DNA of 9,033 nucleotides from CAZOBJ01 sp964577825. Its GTDB lineage: Bacteria > Planctomycetota > SZUA-567 > JAFGNG01. Position 1 is the first letter of the stretch, and every line of letters begins with the position of its first letter. The notes under the pieces were generated by a model. The model ran no database searches. It saw only the letters and a program-made list of their open reading frames with translations, and was not told the DNA's origin. The stretch spans positions 1 through 9,033 of the forward strand of contig CAZOBJ010000118.1 of assembly GCA_964577825.1 (NCBI GenBank), read 5' to 3'. The position numbers were made by a program, and so were the translations under genes. Positions 7,432 through 9,033 of the stretch are shown piece after piece.

Positions 7432-7551
7432 GTCTGCCAGGGGGAAGAGCCGGGCACCGAGTAGACGAGCATCTTGGGGGACGGCGCAATCAAGCACGGT
7501 TTCCGGGACCGATTGAAGCGCGCACCTTGTCTGAGAAGGGGAGGCAATCGC
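7432..7551. other. Intergenic region before the glycoside-hydrolase-like gene
   Basis: These 120 bp show no gene. The only structure seen is a weak interrupted stem (TCAA 7490-7493 with TTGA 7513-7516, and CGGT 7497-7500 with ACCG 7508-7511) without a T-run. No terminator or promoter can be claimed, so the flanking genes could be cotranscribed. Confidence 0.4.
7536..7544 (+). promoter_or_regulatory. Strong ribosome binding site for the gene at 7552
   Basis: AAGGGGAGG ends 7 bases before ATG 7552, which is ideal spacing for an anti-Shine-Dalgarno match and fixes this start. GGGAGGCAA (7539-7547) is identical to the string before the heparinase-like gene. Confidence 0.8.
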
Positions 7552-9033
7552 ATGCCGACCAAGCGAGAAGACCCGAAGGCGTGGATCGAGAACACGTTCC
7601 GGCGACTCATGCTGCCGTTCTCGTTCCGGGACCCGAAGCAACGAGAGCTCATGACCGGCAAGCCCGTGCCCGAGGCGCAGCGCGCGGCCATGCAGGCCGA
7701 GGCGGACAAGTACCTGGACCCGGAGATCTACGTGCGGGCGCTCCAGCGCACGGGCATCCAGGTGCTCCATCACCACGCCAAGAACCACGGCGGCATCTCG
7801 TGCTACGCCACGAACGTCGGGCACCGATTCTCCCTCATGGGCGATCGAGACTTCTTCGGCGAACTCGTCGCCGCCTGCCGCAAGGGCGGCATCGTGCCCG
7901 GCGCCATGTACCAGGTCTGCACCGACATGCTCCACGCCCACCTGCACCCCGAGTGGCTGCAGATGGACGCCACGGGCGAGCGCTGCATATTCCTGCTGTG
8001 CTGGAACAACCCTCAGTGGCGGTCCATCGTCCTCGCTCAGACCGAGGAGATGGCCCGGTACGACATCGGGTCCATCATTTACGACGAGCTTCTGCGAGAG
8101 TGGGGCTACATCGGCGCCCTGTGCTACTGCCCGGCGTGCCGCAGGATCTTCCGCGAGGAAATTGGCGACGACATGCCGGAGGAGGAGGACTGGGACAATC
8201 CGCTGTGGGTCAAGTTCGTGCAGTGGCGCTACGACAAGGTGGTGGAGTTCATCGAAGAGATCGATCGCACCATCAAGCGCGTGAACCCGGACGTGGCGCA
8301 CACCTGCATCTACAAAGGCAACCCCGGCGTGAGCTGGAAGCGATCGTGGGACTCGGAGCGCACCGGGGCGATCTACGAGTATCTCGTCAACGACATCGCC
8401 GGGGTGCGCAAGGTGAGCGAAGCCTCGCACTGGCGCCGGGCGATGAGCCGGCGCCGCCCCGAGATCGCGTGTGGCATCTCCTTCGAGGTCGGCAGCTACA
8501 CGCACTATCATTATTCGGACAAGAGCATCCCCAAGCCGCGGGATATGTTCCTCGCGGACGTGATGACCGCGCTCGCCAACGGCGTGACCCCCGGGTTCGA
8601 GTACATGGGCTGGACGAACCGCCGCTTCTGGGACAAGAAGAAGCGGACCATGTGCTCGCCCACGTACGACAAGATCTACTTCGAGGCTTCGCAGGAGATC
8701 CAGCGCCGCGAGCCGTGGCTCGTGGACGCAGAGAAGCTGCGGTACGCCGTGCAGCTCCACTCGCGCCGCACGCGAGACTTCCGGTATCACACCAAGATCG
8801 AGCCCTACACCGAGAGCTACTATGGGTGGCACGAAGGCATGGTCAATGGCCAGGTGCTCCACGACATGACCAGCGAAGGCCGCCTGACCGCCGCGGACCT
8901 GAAGCCGTACAAGGTGCTGGTCATGCCGAACATCGCGTGCCTGTCCGACGGCCAGGCCGACGCGGTCCGCGCGTACGTGGAGCAGGGCGGCGGGCTGGTG
9001 GCGACCTTCGGCACGTCGCTTTTCGACGAGACG
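7552..9033 (+). CDS. GHL6/beta-galactosidase-like glycoside hydrolase, cytoplasmic (3' truncated by window)
   Basis: The frame is open from ATG 7552 to the last base, 494 codons, with no stop. The N-terminus (MPTKREDPKAWIENTFRRLM) is polar and has no signal peptide, so a cytoplasmic location is likely. Residues ~55-390 look like a TIM-barrel of the hypothetical glycosyl hydrolase 6 / GH42-like kind. They include QVLHHHAKNHGG, GAMYQV, the strand IIYDELL with D178-E179, a CYCPACRRIFREE motif (C191, C193, C196), CGISFEVGSY and GFEYMGW with E350. From ~396 (LRYAVQLHSRRTR) the sequence turns into a Rossmann-like part, LKPYKVLVMPNIACLSDGQADAVRAYVEQGGGLVATFG (to ~487), which is the signature of the beta-galactosidase trimerisation domain. 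Members of this group are glycosidase-like, but substrate and catalytic acids are mostly uncharacterised; E/D roles here are guesses. It probably acts on oligosaccharides released by the exported enzymes upstream. An alternative is a related alpha-fucosidase-like activity. Confidence 0.8.
   Translation, partial: MPTKREDPKAWIENTFRRLMLPFSFRDPKQRELMTGKPVPEAQRAAMQAEADKYLDPEIYVRALQRTGIQVLHHHAKNHGGISCYATNVGHRFSLMGDRDFFGELVAACRKGGIVPGAMYQVCTDMLHAHLHPEWLQMDATGERCIFLLCWNNPQWRSIVLAQTEEMARYDIGSIIYDELLREWGYIGALCYCPACRRIFREEIGDDMPEEEDWDNPLWVKFVQWRYDKVVEFIEEIDRTIKRVNPDVAHTCIYKGNPGVSWKRSWDSERTGAIYEYLVNDIAGVRKVSEASHWRRAMSRRRPEIACGISFEVGSYTHYHYSDKSIPKPRDMFLADVMTALANGVTPGFEYMGWTNRRFWDKKKRTMCSPTYDKIYFEASQEIQRREPWLVDAEKLRYAVQLHSRRTRDFRYHTKIEPYTESYYGWHEGMVNGQVLHDMTSEGRLTAADLKPYKVLVMPNIACLSDGQADAVRAYVEQGGGLVATFGTSLFDET

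Noticed and set aside
7490..7516. Possible terminator after the lyase gene
   Set aside because: The stem is interrupted, only 4+4 pairs, and has no T-run.
5128..8862. A 1244-codon open frame on the minus strand covering most of the lyase gene, the intergenic gap and the glycosidase gene
   Set aside because: Its translation is rich in R, H, A, V and L without recognisable domains, and it is a codon-phase shadow of GC-rich + strand genes that have clear domain matches. The same holds for the minus-strand frame at 1665-4727.
1..9033. CRISPR arrays, tRNA or rRNA genes, insertion sequences, phage or defence genes
   Set aside because: No spaced repeats, transposase motifs, RNA-gene signatures or defence domains were seen; all large + strand frames are explained by carbohydrate-active proteins.

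Overview
The window looks like a piece of a GC-rich bacterial chromosome dedicated to polysaccharide breakdown. All genes lie on the + strand, the four intervals between them are short (about 120-160 bp), and the products are large, exported, modular carbohydrate-active proteins. This style of gene (heparinase II/III-like lyases, right-handed beta-helix proteins and GHL6/beta-galactosidase-trimerisation-like enzymes in paralogous clusters) is typical of uncultured or environmental groups such as Planctomycetes, Lentisphaerae/Kiritimatiellae, Hydrogenedentes or Armatimonadetes. No phylogenetic marker is present, so the taxon is only a guess.

Layout: (1) bases 1-272 hold the last 89 codons of a gene whose C-terminus is clearly paralogous to that of the heparinase-like gene further down. 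(2) 273-434 is intergenic, with a perfect 16-bp tandem duplication and a small GC hairpin. (3) 435-4070 is one long reading frame for an exported TPR + beta-sandwich + right-handed beta-helix protein, cut once by an in-frame TAG at 687-689. (4) 4071-4224 is a leader with a strong GC-rich hairpin just upstream of a good ribosome binding site. (5) 4225-7431 encodes an exported heparinase II/III-like polysaccharide lyase with the same N-terminal module. (6) 7432-7551 is a short intergenic region with another strong ribosome binding site. (7) 7552 to the window end is the 5' part (494 codons) of a glycoside-hydrolase-like protein without a signal peptide, probably cytoplasmic.

The main observation is that the beta-helix protein and the heparinase-like lyase share an N-terminal 'chassis' (signal peptide, a WPLEW-type beta-rich domain, three TPR-like repeats). 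It aligns without a single gap from residue 42 to about residue 358 in both, after which the proteins switch abruptly to unrelated catalytic folds. The partial first gene shares the C-terminal tail of the lyase and may be a third member. I infer a family of exported enzymes built on a common adaptor, with a cytoplasmic glycosidase-like enzyme acting downstream on the released oligosaccharides. The substrate cannot be read from the sequence; a uronic-acid-containing polymer is likely from the heparinase fold.
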